Shown: in pieces, positions 52,323 through 62,597 of the stretch
Layout: every line of letters begins with the position of its first letter
Numbering within the stretch: position 1 is the first letter of the stretch
From: Phymatolithon calcareum
Lineage: Eukaryota > Rhodophyta > Florideophyceae > Hapalidiales
Direction: 5' to 3'
Assembly: GCA_977006965.1 (NCBI GenBank)
Contig: OZ345355.1
Coordinates: 2,108,001 to 2,172,000 of the forward strand
DNA length: 64,000 bases
The notes under the pieces: model-generated
What the model was told of the DNA's origin: nothing
Databases searched by the model: none
Seen by the model: the letters and a program-made list of their open reading frames with translations, nothing else
Position numbers and translations under genes: made by a program

Positions 52323-54369
52323 TTGAGGTGATGGAGAGGGAGTTTCTCTCAGGTTGATGGAGAGGCTCCAGTTTGATTCAGCGAAATTGAGGTCGTTCTA
52401 AAATAGGCGGTCATTGAAGTGCATAGTATGCAAATGCCAGTAGGTTCTATTCCTCGTTTACAATTTCATTTCTGTAGCGGATTAAGGGCCACTGCATATA
52501 AATCGTATTTTTCTGACGTCGGTCTTTGATTGTATACTACAGTATAATCTGTACCAGCAGTATGTAGCCGAAGTTAGCTCTTCCCAATATCGGGTGATCT
52601 ATCTACCCTCGACCAACTATTGTACACTCTACACACAGTTGAGCAGGTGTGGAACACGTTCATCTGAACAGTTATAGTTTTCTTATGTTCTGGGATAGCT
52701 AGATAAGAACAGCTGCCGCGGAAACTAAGATCAAACAGGACGAAACCTGCTGTACTCCGGGTGATCGAATAGTCACAACAGGGAATTACGTACCGCTGGG
52801 AATTATGGCGGAGAATGTTGTACAACTGCCGCGTTTCGTAAGTCCTGGCATGTATTTCAAATCGAATTTTCCACTCGTATAGTAGCTAAGAAGGTAGCTA
52901 ACAGGAACTGAATAAGGCATTACGGACACGGGAATTCGAACTTTTCATGTGAACACGAGTGAATCTTTGTGACTCCGTAAGGCAGTCTTCGAGCTGCAGC
53001 GGCGCAATGGGAGCAGAATTGAGGCAACGTTTTTTGACTCCGTAAAGCGTTTTCTCACTGTAATTACTTGTTTCTCTATCAAGATTGCAATTCCCGTTTT
53101 TTCCTTCGGAGAGACTAATGCAGTATTATTCAGCATATTTCCGCTTATTTAACCACAATTTCCAGTCAAAGAACAAACAGAGATATGCATCGGATGAAAG
53201 AGACAGCGCTTCTTCCTAAGCTTTTGCAATGAAACGAACAAACATTCCATTTCCCACTTGCCTGGGCCATTGCAATAAGAACCTAGGGTACCACGTGCCG
53301 AAAGCGCAGTAGTACACAGTACAATACTGGAGCCGAAAGGAGTACGAACGCTTGAATCGCCTGGAAGAGAGCTTTGACTTAGACGACGTGGATCCTTGAC
53401 TGAAACAATCATCATTCAGTCCATTAATTTCGTCTGTTGTACATTTTAGGTCGGAAAATTATCGTACTCTGTGCCTTATGCCTGTGGAGACAATGGCATT
53501 CGGTGTCGACGCCCTGGGCAGTACTATAGCTTTCATCGGTACAGATTGAATCACTTTCTGCTCTTCCGTGTCCATCATCAAGACCTTGTCAATGGCAAGG
53601 GTCTGCTCCTCTAAACGGCAATTATATGAGTTCACATTTGAGTTTCCATTTCTATTGACAGCGATTCATCAACACGTTTGGAGTGCAGTACCAGATCCCA
53701 GTGATTTATTTTTCTTCCACCAGTATGTTGGAAACCTTGTGGGGCAGTATATGACTGCCTTGGACTGACTTGTTTATAATTTCAAGATAACAGTTGCAAG
53801 GGAGGCAAAAAGTCTGTCACTACACGGCTTTGAGTAACGCCCTTGGGCTATTTAATACAAGAATTAGGAAGACCGTTGCTTTGTCAGCACAGAGAACTGC
53901 TTAACAAAGAGTTCTGTGCAATCAGGCATGACAATATGATAGTCTTCCTCTTGCCATGCACATTCAGGATTTGGTACATTGTCGGAAGATTGCGCTACAT
54001 TGTTGAAGATATTGGAGCCCTTTACGTGTTTGTCCAGGGAATGATATCGTCGACTTCGACGGCAAGGGATTTTTTCGTTCACTGCAAGCTTTGCTACCCT
54101 CCATAGCTTGCTGAATTCTTGCATTTTACTGCAACTATGACGGGCTTCATCGCTTTACCCTAGCTTTCGCATGTCACGCACAATCGTGGGATTGCTATTA
54201 ATTCGATCTATTTTCTGGCCTTGGAACTCACTTGGACATCGCCAGATTGTCTGCTACTTTCTTCTTTTTTATCCCCAGCAAGTGTTCTGGCTCCTTGTAG
54301 CTCTTGAGTCAAAGCTGCATCTGCGAACGGGCCTTCTTAGGATGGATCAATACCTCTTCTCAGTCCAAA
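52323..54369. other. No gene recognised
   Basis: Only short frames; no repeat shared with the rest of the window was found. Confidence 0.35.
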
Positions 54370-54835
54370 AACTTCGACGAAGCCTTGCACCATAGCGTCA
54401 AGGAGGTACAGGACCCTGGCCATCAAATGGGCATTTGGAATGTTCCCGCCGATGAGCACCTCCGAGCTCATAGACCTAACTGGACAAACTGGAATCGAAG
54501 ATCTCAAGTCAGGCCTATCAAAAGACAAGCTATCATATGAAGAAAGAGCTTTTACAAGGAGGGCACTCGACGAAATACTTGCCATGTATCAGGCGGCCAG
54601 GGCCACTCTCGAAACCTGAAACCCGCGACTCAAGAAAGTGGAATATTTTTCCCCCTCGAGGCTCTAAGCCGGAGGTAGGTTTCGATATTTCCGCCAGATC
54701 GTGTCGAAATCGACCACGCTAACATACAAGAGCGATAGACCCTGTTTGTGGCCCAATGGCCTTCGCAAAGTTGCCCCAAGCGTCTGCAGATGCGTTGGTA
54801 ACTTTTAAATAAAAAACTTACTCTTCTTCTTCTTG
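54370..54835 (+). pseudogene. LINE C-terminus with family B 3' end
   Basis: The plus strand encodes KWAFGMFPPMSTSELIDLTG, then ERAFTRRALDEILAMYQAAR with a stop at about 54617. This aligns with the C-terminal domain of the A and E families (KWAFGRFPPLSTT; EKALDELLL). A 3' UTR follows with a CCCCTCGAGG block and the B tail, ending (CTT)n at 54835. It shows that family B is a LINE and not an independent SINE. Upstream sequence is decayed. Confidence 0.7.
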
Positions 54836-54989
54836 CACCATATCAGGATATTACAATAAAAAATTAAGACAAGAAAGATACAATCGCAAACAGTTGAAGG
54901 CACAGAAAACATTGAGGCGGCTTACCCTGATTTCCCAGATTCGTATACACACATCTGTGATTCCAAAATAGCTCGATTTAGTTATTGTA

Positions 54990-55272
54990 AGAGTGCAGAA
55001 CGCGTAATGCGGAAGGCTCTAGGCGAGAACTTGACGAGCTCCTGGCCATGTTCCAGGGCATAGACAGCCCTCATCCGCACAAAGCAGAGTAGGAATTACC
55101 TGCACGTCTGACCCTCCCCCCCCTCCCCCCGCGTGACACGGGAACTTGGACGATTTTCCCCTCGAGGCCCCTCGCCCTTCCTAGGACTGAATCAAGCCAA
55201 ATTTTCTTGGCACTCAGAAAGTCAGATGCTTTGGTAACTTTTAATTAAGAATCTTCTTTCTTCTTCTTCTAA
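54990..55272 (+). pseudogene. Second family B LINE 3' end
   Basis: It encodes RELDELLAMFQGI-like sequence, then a UTR with TTTTCCCCTCGAGGCCCCTC, and ends AACTTTTAATTAAGAATCTT, then (CTT)n. It is more decayed than its neighbour. Confidence 0.55.
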
Positions 55273-56486
55273 TGCGGAATGCTACTATGCAGACTGTCAT
55301 TCTGGAAAGAAATCAGGCCGTTCAGTCACCGAGAGCATCTTCCAGAAGATAGCCACAGCTTTCACCCCTTCACGCTAAATGCAGAGCGCTGTGGAAATGG
55401 TCTGACCCAAGTACGTAGCAGCCCTTCCCCTGTTAAGTCTCTTGTTTCTGCAAGGCATCAGCGCGGTGATGTATTGAAAGCGATGAGATACGTTTTCTGA
55501 GGGAAGAAAATGAATCTTGCACATGAAGAATAAGAGATCGAAGCGTGGAAGCAGAAGGCTGATTCAACGCACGTGCCTTTTTAGCATCTTCGGAGTGCCC
55601 GTTACGCTCAGCTATGCACTTCGCAACGTCGTTCAGTGCAGACAGCAAAAATTTTCGAACGGGCCATGTACGTGTGGCGATCCAGTAGAAGGACGAGCTA
55701 TGGTTCCTGGTACTGATAGCTGAAAACGAGAATCAAATAGGGGCACCATCCCTTGTGAGAATTGCGAGAGACATGAGGTGCGATTTCGACTGACTTGCAA
55801 GAGTAAAAACTGTGCGAGAGAAAATATTCAAGGATCTGTGGAATAAACAGCTCAGTTAAGATGCCGTAGCCAGGAGCTGCCCTGTGACAGAAGAAAGAAT
55901 GTTTAGATTCTCTTGTGGACCTCTGTGTGCTGCTCGACAGATTTCTCAATCCGTAATTTGACATTTTTAACAAGTGCAATGGACAGCGTCCTTCCTTGAG
56001 GGTCTGCAAGGTTTGAACATTTCTTATCTTTCGGCCTATGAAGCCAGAAATCGTGTATTTTTAATTCTGCAATGAATTTCAATCATTCCTTTTGGAAAAC
56101 AACGTGCGGCGAACGGGCCGGCACGAAAAGCGCCTTCAAGGCATTAAGCAATCCAATCAAATAGTGCCGTACAGTTGTCTCACCTTCGTTCCGTAAGATT
56201 CGTGGGAAACAAATCCACATTCTCTTTACATAGAAAATGTCTACATCATTATTAATTCTACGCAGATCTGCTCTTGTCCCAATCACAAGTGCAGAAGTGC
56301 GCCATTAATAGTAACCTCTAAATCTCCACGCACAATAAGATGCAGCGTCATGGCATGCATTACAAGTAGCAGCTTGCACTTTCACATCTGCATGTACGAC
56401 CGATTTGTCTCAACATCTCTAAGTTAACAACAGCACAGTGCACAGCAACCGGGCCGGCCGCCTTCGTCATCCGACAACATCTCGCA
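55273..56486. other. No gene recognised
   Basis: Short frames without domains or paralogs. Confidence 0.35.
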
Positions 56487-56891
56487 ATGTTCATCATTCG
56501 TGAACGCAATGCCACTGATGACAAATGCAAACGCTCGCTCTGGAGAAGGATTACGCAATCCATAAACTCACCGGACTGTACAGATCTGAAGCCGGAAAAC
56601 ACTCCACGACGAAGAATGTCACACGCTTGGAAAGCAACTGAAACCACACACAATAATTCAAACATCTTACGAAGATCGCAAACTTGGCGAGCACCTGCCA
56701 AAACCCTCGAAAAACCCAACCACACGCGAAGAAGAAGCATGTCGTATTCCAGAAAGTCTCTCGACGTCGCCCACGAAAAATGGTCTCAACCCCGTAGACC
56801 CCAGAAGTGGAAAACAGTTCCAAAATGCTCACATCTCGAGCACTACCGTCCACAACCACCTCCCCTCCGTCAAACCGTCGCACATTCCTAA
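56487..56891 (+). CDS. P3 N-terminal repeat region (separate frame)
   Basis: 134 codons from an ATG at 56487. The protein is built of about four degenerate units of 20-24 residues that start with RR and contain SxxW(K/R)A or an equivalent (RRRMSHAWKA, RRSQTWRAPAK, RRRSMSYSRKS, RRPQKWKTVPK). The unit resembles the single KPWRTISQTWRAVPNK of P1 and P2. The frame overlaps the P3 core frame and differs from it by one position near 56820, so either a frameshift mutation, a sequencing error, an unrecognised splice or frameshifting joins them. On its own it would be a short basic protein. Confidence 0.45.
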   Translation: MFIIRERNATDDKCKRSLWRRITQSINSPDCTDLKPENTPRRRMSHAWKATETTHNNSNILRRSQTWRAPAKTLEKPNHTRRRSMSYSRKSLDVAHEKWSQPRRPQKWKTVPKCSHLEHYRPQPPPLRQTVAHS

Positions 56892-57562
56892 ACTACGCCT
56901 TCATCTGGACAGGAGCGACAATGGAAGGCTTTCTCGTCCGCGTGCGCGACGTCGACATCGATCTCCTCTACTCCTCCATCCTGCTGCCATCATCGTTCGA
57001 CTACCACGAGCAAATATTATCTTCAACGACGCGCACAATCTCCGCTATGTTTCTCTCGCTCATCCGCTACCTCTCCCCGCGCTCCCGTCAGGACTTCGAG
57101 CTTAAATTGTGCACCCATCTGCGACATCTCGCGTCGTGGCGCACCGCCGTGAGAAGCGGGAAGGAGACCGGCTTCCTGCTCGAGGATTCGCGCGCGGCGT
57201 TCTGCCTGTTGGAGAACACATCGTATGGACAGTCGCTGAAGCGAGATCGATTCTGCGAGCTGAACGCCGTGAATGTCATCCCGTTCGACTTCCGCCCCGT
57301 CGGAAGGATGGATAACATCGCGCGAGCGGCAGGGCTGAAGGAGGGGGGACGCGTTTCATGCGCGGCTATGATCGTGCTGTTGGAGATTCAGGACGCCATT
57401 GCTGGTGCGTTCGGAGCAGTGCGTGCGGACGGGGAGGTTACGGGGGTGGAAGAGGTGGCTGCCGAAATGAGGGCGGAGATTATGGCACTGTATGACGAGC
57501 GGCCGGGAGGAAGGAGATGTGTGCGCAGAACAATTCAGGGCGGGAGTGGGCGGATTTTGTAA
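56825..57562 (+). CDS. P-family protein core, diverged copy P3
   Basis: The ATG at 56825 gives 245 residues; the frame is closed just upstream by TAG at 56795. Shared blocks: TFLNYAFIWTGATMEGFLVRV, SAMFLSLIRYLSPRSRQDFE, LLENTSYGQSLKRDRFCELN, FDFRPVGRMDNIARAA, SCAAMIVLLEIQDA, YDERPGGRR. It is orientated opposite to P1 and P2, more GC-rich, and clearly older than their split, so conservation across it argues for selection on the protein. The C-terminus carries an extra tail (CVRRTIQGGSGRIL). Unknown function. The N-terminal extension lies in another frame at 56487-56891. Confidence 0.68.
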   Translation: MLTSRALPSTTTSPPSNRRTFLNYAFIWTGATMEGFLVRVRDVDIDLLYSSILLPSSFDYHEQILSSTTRTISAMFLSLIRYLSPRSRQDFELKLCTHLRHLASWRTAVRSGKETGFLLEDSRAAFCLLENTSYGQSLKRDRFCELNAVNVIPFDFRPVGRMDNIARAAGLKEGGRVSCAAMIVLLEIQDAIAGAFGAVRADGEVTGVEEVAAEMRAEIMALYDERPGGRRCVRRTIQGGSGRIL

Positions 57563-57736
57563 CAGAAAGTAATAAATGATTTGTATTAACACAACTTTTG
57601 ATGACACCGCATTCTTGTTGTTTTCGGCTTCTCAATCTCACAGACTGTGTTTTGGAATTTTTGAGAAACTTATACCGAGCGATAGCTTGTTGGACATATG
57701 TAGTAGGCCCGAGATGAAACATTGTGGGCTCCTATC

Positions 57737-58590
57737 CTAAGCTGGAAGAATGTTCAACGTTACAACACAATTGTAGAAGTCGGAGTGGGATTCTGACTTT
57801 GCACGAGACGGCACGATATTGAATAAGGTGAGGTAGAAGGTTTGCAGCCTTTCCTCAATCTCCGCTAGGTGCCAGAAATTTAGTGCTTGCAAGAGAGATG
57901 TGGCGGTAATGTACTGCCAGAGGGTGGAACTGTCGAGGAAATCGCATCCTAGTGGTGCTGGGCCTGACCCACCGCATCTGAGGAGCTCCATGCAGAGTTC
58001 GACCAGGTCAACCTCTGAACTTCCACTTCCCTAAACGAATCTACAAGATCATGGGAGGGTGGGAATTGCTCGATTCGGACAGAGGCAGATGTTACGTGGC
58101 TGTACCAAGGTTTCTTGCTGTTGCGATGCATGAGCTCCAGGGTTGGCAAGTGCTATGATCTTAAGCTTGGAACCATTCGATACATTGGATTCCGGTTCGT
58201 TGTTGGTCGCCGCTGCGTTGGCTCTCGTGGCGGTAACTCAGGGCTACATGCAGGGTATGATAAGATGGTGGATACGCTTTGAAACAGATCGCCGTGCGAT
58301 GTTAAGAACGGAAAAGGCATTAGACTCCATACTACTCTACAGCGTCACCATAATTGACAATATGGAGCACGACGAGTCCCTGTATTAGGGACCAGGCGAT
58401 ATACTAGAATGAACAAGTTACGAAAAGCTGCTCCCGTACAGTCTTAGGCGCGTTAATGAGGGCTTTCAAATAAACAACTAAACAGTTGCGAAAAAAGATC
58501 GCCGTGCAGCAAAACGGTGCTGTGGTCAAACCCGTATTATGGACGTGGTTCATTTTGTACCTTTGCGCAACGACGCGTAGGACATTCGTC
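57737..58590. pseudogene. Unknown duplicated ORF block Q, copy 2
   Basis: Homologous in inverted order to 17769-18420. The minus strand has DSSTLWQYITATSLLQALNF and WHLAEIEERLQTFYLTLFN. The plus strand has GSLLVAAALALVAVTQG. After skipping the LINE I insertion (58298-58495) it resumes with KRCCGQT-like sequence, the counterpart of ERCCGQT in copy 1. The FWHLAEIE segment, conserved with clustered substitutions, may mark the true coding strand. Function unknown. Confidence 0.4.
58298..58495 (+). mobile_element. Family I LINE, 198-bp insertion
   Basis: The last codons (EKALDSILLYSVTIIDNMEH, stop at 58388) plus the 3' UTR and A(6). It is flanked by AGATCGCCGTGC at 58286-58297 and 58496-58507. 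Block Q copy 1 is uninterrupted here. Confidence 0.9.
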
Positions 58591-58649
58591 TACGTCCCTG
58601 CTTCGCAGGTTTGATAAACGCTATTCAGCGGTCTTTGAAATTGGATCAC

Positions 58650-58830
58650 TGAAGTGGATTTATTGAGAAGCTCCATGAGTTCCAAGTGGAAGAAAGTCGG
58701 CACCTTGCTAAGCGGGAAGTCTACTAGCCTCGAACCTTTTATTGCCTTATTCAGAATTGCATAGTATTATGTCAAGGGCGCAAGCAGAGTCATTCTCGTC
58801 TGTAGAGTGGATTGAAGTCCAGTTAAACAC
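58650..58830 (-). repeat. Family C LINE 3' fragment
   Basis: GTGGATTTATTGAGAAG, then GAAAGTCGGCACC and the following block, as in other C copies. Confidence 0.55.
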
Positions 58831-59060
58831 GAACCCATGCGTTTGTAAAGGACTGCGAGCAAGTGTCTGTTAAAAACTTGCAACTGTCTTAAATGCAAAG
58901 TAATGCGCTCTTTTCCGAAGGGAAGACGGAATACTTGGCTAACTAAGACACAGCGATTTGACAGAATTCAACTCTCTCCTCTCCTCCTTTATGGTCAACG
59001 GAGATATTTGGCTATATTAAAAATTAAATTTTGGACAAAATTTAAATTTCTTCTCCCTTT
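58831..59060. other. No gene recognised
   Basis: AT-rich sequence without domains. Confidence 0.35.
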
Positions 59061-59260
59061 GGCAGTGGCGCAGTTCGTTAAGCTAAGCTTCCCTGTATCT
59101 TGTATGACAGGATCGAACTGATCAATTTTTTGCTTAGCGTTGAATAGAACTTAATCTCGCCTGACTCCTCCACTAGGTGCAGCTCTTTAAGTTCGGCTTA
59201 GGCTTATGCCTTGAAGGCGGACTAATCTACCAACCAGAGGTGTCCAAACTAGAGATACGG
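59061..59260 (+). repeat. tRNA-derived SINE-like block (candidate)
   Basis: TGGCGCAGTTCGTTAAGC (A-box-like) is followed about 35 bases later by GGATCGAACTG (B-box-like). The T stem pairs partly (CAG/CTG); the acceptor stem does not. It looks like a decayed tRNA or SINE head. Confidence 0.3.
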
Positions 59261-59637
59261 AACAGGCAGTATCGCTGGCCGCCATAGCGAGAGCCATTTT
59301 GCTTCGCGTTCTGACCGGACAGCATTACGAATCACGTAAATGTGCACATTCATGGAATCAGTAACTTGGCGTGCATTCTGACTCAACATTGAGTTCTATA
59401 TATTGGACGGAGTTTACGATTGCAGAGTAAAGTGAAGAATCCAGGATCAAGAAAAAATATAGGGGTTTGGGCGCACAGATGGGGATATGCATGCAAAGTC
59501 TGGGGCTCGAAACAGCTCTGACAGAGACACTGAACGTTTCTCAGTGCGCTTCCTGTGCAAATGGAGTACTATTTTATTGGCTGCCCTTGTGGCACACAAG
59601 TAGCCTTTCGCGATAGAGGGGTTCAAGGCACGATGAT
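59261..59637. other. No gene recognised
   Basis: No domain or repeat identified. Confidence 0.35.
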
Positions 59638-60727
59638 GTGATTACTTTCGGTCGACCAAGTTCAAGCTCGTCCTCACCTACTAGAGGGAAAGCCGGCAGA
59701 GTAGACGAAGCATACAATAGAAAATTCAAACTCCTGAAGAAGGCAAAGACCGCTCTGTACGAGCTCCGTGCATTAGGGGTAATCAAGAAGGGAATTGGCA
59801 TACATAATTGGATCCAGGTATACAAGGCATTAATCCAGCCACGTTAGGAGTACGCTATGCACTTAACACCATGGACAGAAAATGTCCAGAGCGCGGTCAA
59901 GGAAGTTGAACAAACGTTTTTCAGACAAGTCTTCGGGCCACTGGCACGAGGAAAGTCTGATAGACTCCACCTACTATGTCGAATCCAAGCTGCTTCCCAT
60001 CGACGGGAAATACTAGCTTTCAAGATGTTGAAAAAGACAATGGCGAAAGAAGGAAAGTTTCTGGAGGAACAGCCAGAGAGAAGAAACCCGGAAGAGATTC
60101 AAGCCACAAGAAATGACATCACAGCGATGGATACCAGAGAACCGTTTGATGAAGCGATGAAGCACATAATAGCGAACCAATCTGCAGAGGCACTTCGATC
60201 AACATTCCTGACAAAGGAAGGAGAAAACCTTGAATCGAAGAGAAAGAGGAAAATTCCGTGCGACAAGACAAGAGAGCTCCCTGCAATACTTAAATTTCCA
60301 TAACTGAAACACAGGCAACTGGCGGTTCAGTACGCCTTTGGAAGATTTCCCCAAATGTCTACCACATTGATGGCAGATAGGTTTGGAAGCAAAGTCAGAC
60401 AGCACATGGAGACCCTGGATCGCAACTTGTCAGCCTATGAACTCAAGGAAGAAGACAGAGCGGCAACTGAGAAGGCACTAGATGGCATTTTGCTCTTCAA
60501 CAAAAGCATCATCGAGAGTATGCAGAATGAAGAAGACCTGTACTGAAAGAAGAAGCGACATTTGAAAACTGCTATGAAGAGCTATCAAAAACAACCGAGT
60601 ACATGCTAGGGGCTCAGATAGAATAACAAACATAAGAGTAGAGCCACCCTAGTGAGGGTAGCACCTGAGGAAGCCTCGCCCGTATAGTCGTATGACTGTG
60701 GGGCTTTAAAAAATTGCAATAAAAAAA
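59638..60727 (+). pseudogene. LINE family A' ORF2 C-terminal half and 3' UTR
   Basis: One frame runs from about 59700 to the stop at 60546 with only two nonsense codons: TAG at 59845-59847, where relatives have Trp (QPR-W-EYAMHL), and TAA at 60301-60303 in KFP(*)LKHRQLA. Parts visible: ALYELRALGVIKKGIGIH, HLTPWTENVQSAVKEVEQTF, LLCRIQAASHRREILAFKML, and the C-terminal domain ending MQNEEDLY. RT motifs are absent through 5' truncation. The 3' UTR ends GCAATAAAAAAA at 60727. Closely related to family A. Confidence 0.82.
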
Positions 60728-60757
60728 CAGAAAATTCGAAGTTCGATTATATATTTC

Positions 60758-61398
60758 GTTATTTTTTTTTTGAATTTTGAATTTATTAAACGCCCTCAGA
60801 AACACTCATAAAACTGTAAGGGAGATGCGTTTCAGATGGTACTACCTTGGTAGCTCCGATACTCTGTTAAAGCCCGCAAAACCCGGGCTCGTTGCTAGAG
60901 TCGTAGCCCTAGCTGCAAAACCCTCCTCCAGAGAAGGTGGAGGGAAAAGCTTAGAGTCGACTTGTCCTGTTCGTAGGAATCTCAGCGTCGCCGTTCTATT
61001 TTGTCTTGGTCTGTTCCATGTCGTCATAAAAGACGATTGTAAGGAACAGTACTTTGTCAAGTGCCTTTTCAGTCTCACTAGTCTCCTCTTCTTTGAAGGT
61101 ACACTTCGAGCTTGTTCATGAGAGTTGGTACGATTTCACCGAATTTGTCTTCCAGAAGTGTGGTACTCAATGGGGGAAAACGTCCGAATGCCCATTTAAT
61201 CGCCAATTGGCGGTGACGTGCTTTCGGTAGTCTGATGATGGCGGGAGTAGACCCGGGAATATCATAAGGAATTTTCCTCTTTCTGCTCGCCTCCAAGCCG
61301 TCTCCTTCGTCTTTAAAGAGCAGGTCCCTCAACGATTTTGCTGAAACTCGCTGCTTGAGATAGGTTAGTGCCGTCTCAAATAGGTCGTGATGTAACAT
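60758..61398 (-). pseudogene. LINE family E C-terminus and 3' UTR
   Basis: The minus strand is open at 61398-61078 with HHDLFETALTYLKQRVSAKS, RKRKIPYDIPGSTPAIIRLP and RHRQLAIKWAFGRFPPLSTT, followed by a UTR that ends in A(n) (T run at 60762-60771). The UTR part matches 37653-37862. It sits head-to-head with the following LINE A. Confidence 0.8.
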
Positions 61399-61401
61399 TG
61401 A

Positions 61402-62160
61402 TGATATGTGTTATCGACTTCTTCGTTACGAAAGGAATAACAATATCCGCGCCGAACTCTCCAGAGGACATATGGACAGGGGCTACACAGCACAGGCCTG
61501 TATGTACGCGCCTTAGAAGCCGGCAAGATCGTGACCCGAACCAGTATAAGCGACCAATCAGTGTAAGAGACCGAGATGACACACAAAGGAAAAATGAAAT
61601 CAAGGTACGAATGCGTAGTCTCATTGAGGACCTCAAGGGAAGTACCTCCCCCGAATCGGTATCCCATATCTACAGAGAGATTTTGGACCTCGGAGGAAAG
61701 TCAAGAAAAGAATCCAAGAAAGAAATCGCGCTTCGTAAGTACCAAGAAGGCATTCCCGGAGTCATCGAAGACCTCAAAAAGTGCAGCAATGTAAGAGATC
61801 TACACCAGGGGTACAAGCGACTTGTTAAAACCTGGTGTGATCCGTGGAGAACTAGAAAACGCACACCGGCACGCTATAAGTCATTTTGGAATACAGAGCT
61901 CGACAAAATGGCACTGAAGCGAAAGAAACTTTACCGGAAAGCCAGATCATCCCAAGCACCGGAAGACTGGGGTCGTTACCACGAGTGTAAGTACCAAATC
62001 AGAACCTTGGTGAACAAGAAGAAGAAAGAGCAGTATCAAGAATACATCGCCGAGCTGGAGGAGAAGGATGGACCAGCGGCTTTGAAGCAACTTGCCAAGA
62101 TGAAAAAGAAAATTCGAAGAAGAAAGCTAAGAAACGAGATGACAGGAAGCCCCATGAATT
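61402..62160 (+). pseudogene. Family A ORF2: end of endonuclease and EN-RT linker
   Basis: Open plus frame. The start reads ICVIDFFVTKG, then GATQHRPV, which corresponds to the last beta strands of AP-endonucleases, where the final catalytic His lies in an SDHxP-type motif (here TQHRPV). The linker is rich in basic coiled-coil-like sequence (RYKSFWNTELDKMALKRKKL; KKKKEQYQEYIAELEEKDGP; KKIRRRKLRNE). It stops after MN at the insertion point. The frame would continue in phase at 62598, since the insert plus duplication is 441 bp. Confidence 0.75.
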
Positions 62161-62596
62161 CAGTCAGGAATTTTTCCCCGCTACAGTGCAGGGTTTTTTT
62201 GAACTTGCAAGAGCTGTGATCCGGCCTCCCCATGGGAGAAGACTATCACCTTCTGGTAGTATGGTAGTACATGGATTCCGCCCTGAGTGGTGTGCCGCAA
62301 CGCTCAAGGAAGCTGGGAGAGAAGACAGAAGAAGATGAAAGAAGACAGCGAGATGACTAGCTACCGTGAGCGTCCTAAATGGTTTCCAACCCGGGGCATC
62401 CCTTTGAAGGACGGCGACTGAAGATTGGCTATGTAGCGATATAGATGTTAAGCTTCCCCAAGGTCTGCACATTGTGCAGCTTGGGCAGCTGTTGTGACAT
62501 CAAGTACCACTCGTATCTGTTAAGTCTACTGGAGCCGTAAGGATGTGGAGTTGTTCACCAGCTCTGATAAATCCCGCAATAAAAGAAAGAAAGAAA
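62161..62596 (+). mobile_element. SINE-like element, 436 bp, inside LINE A
   Basis: It ends CAATAAAAGAAAGAAAGAAA and is flanked by GAATT (62156-62160 and 62597-62601). The 3' 190 bp matches 47372-47555. No protein. No clear A/B boxes in the 5' part, so it could also be the tail of an unknown LINE. Confidence 0.65.
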
Positions 62597-62597
62597 G

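Noticed and set aside
55110-55145. C-run (CCTCCCCCCCCTCCCCCC) as a regulatory G-quadruplex
   Set aside because: It lies in the degenerate 3' UTR of a family B LINE and has no counterpart in the other B copies.
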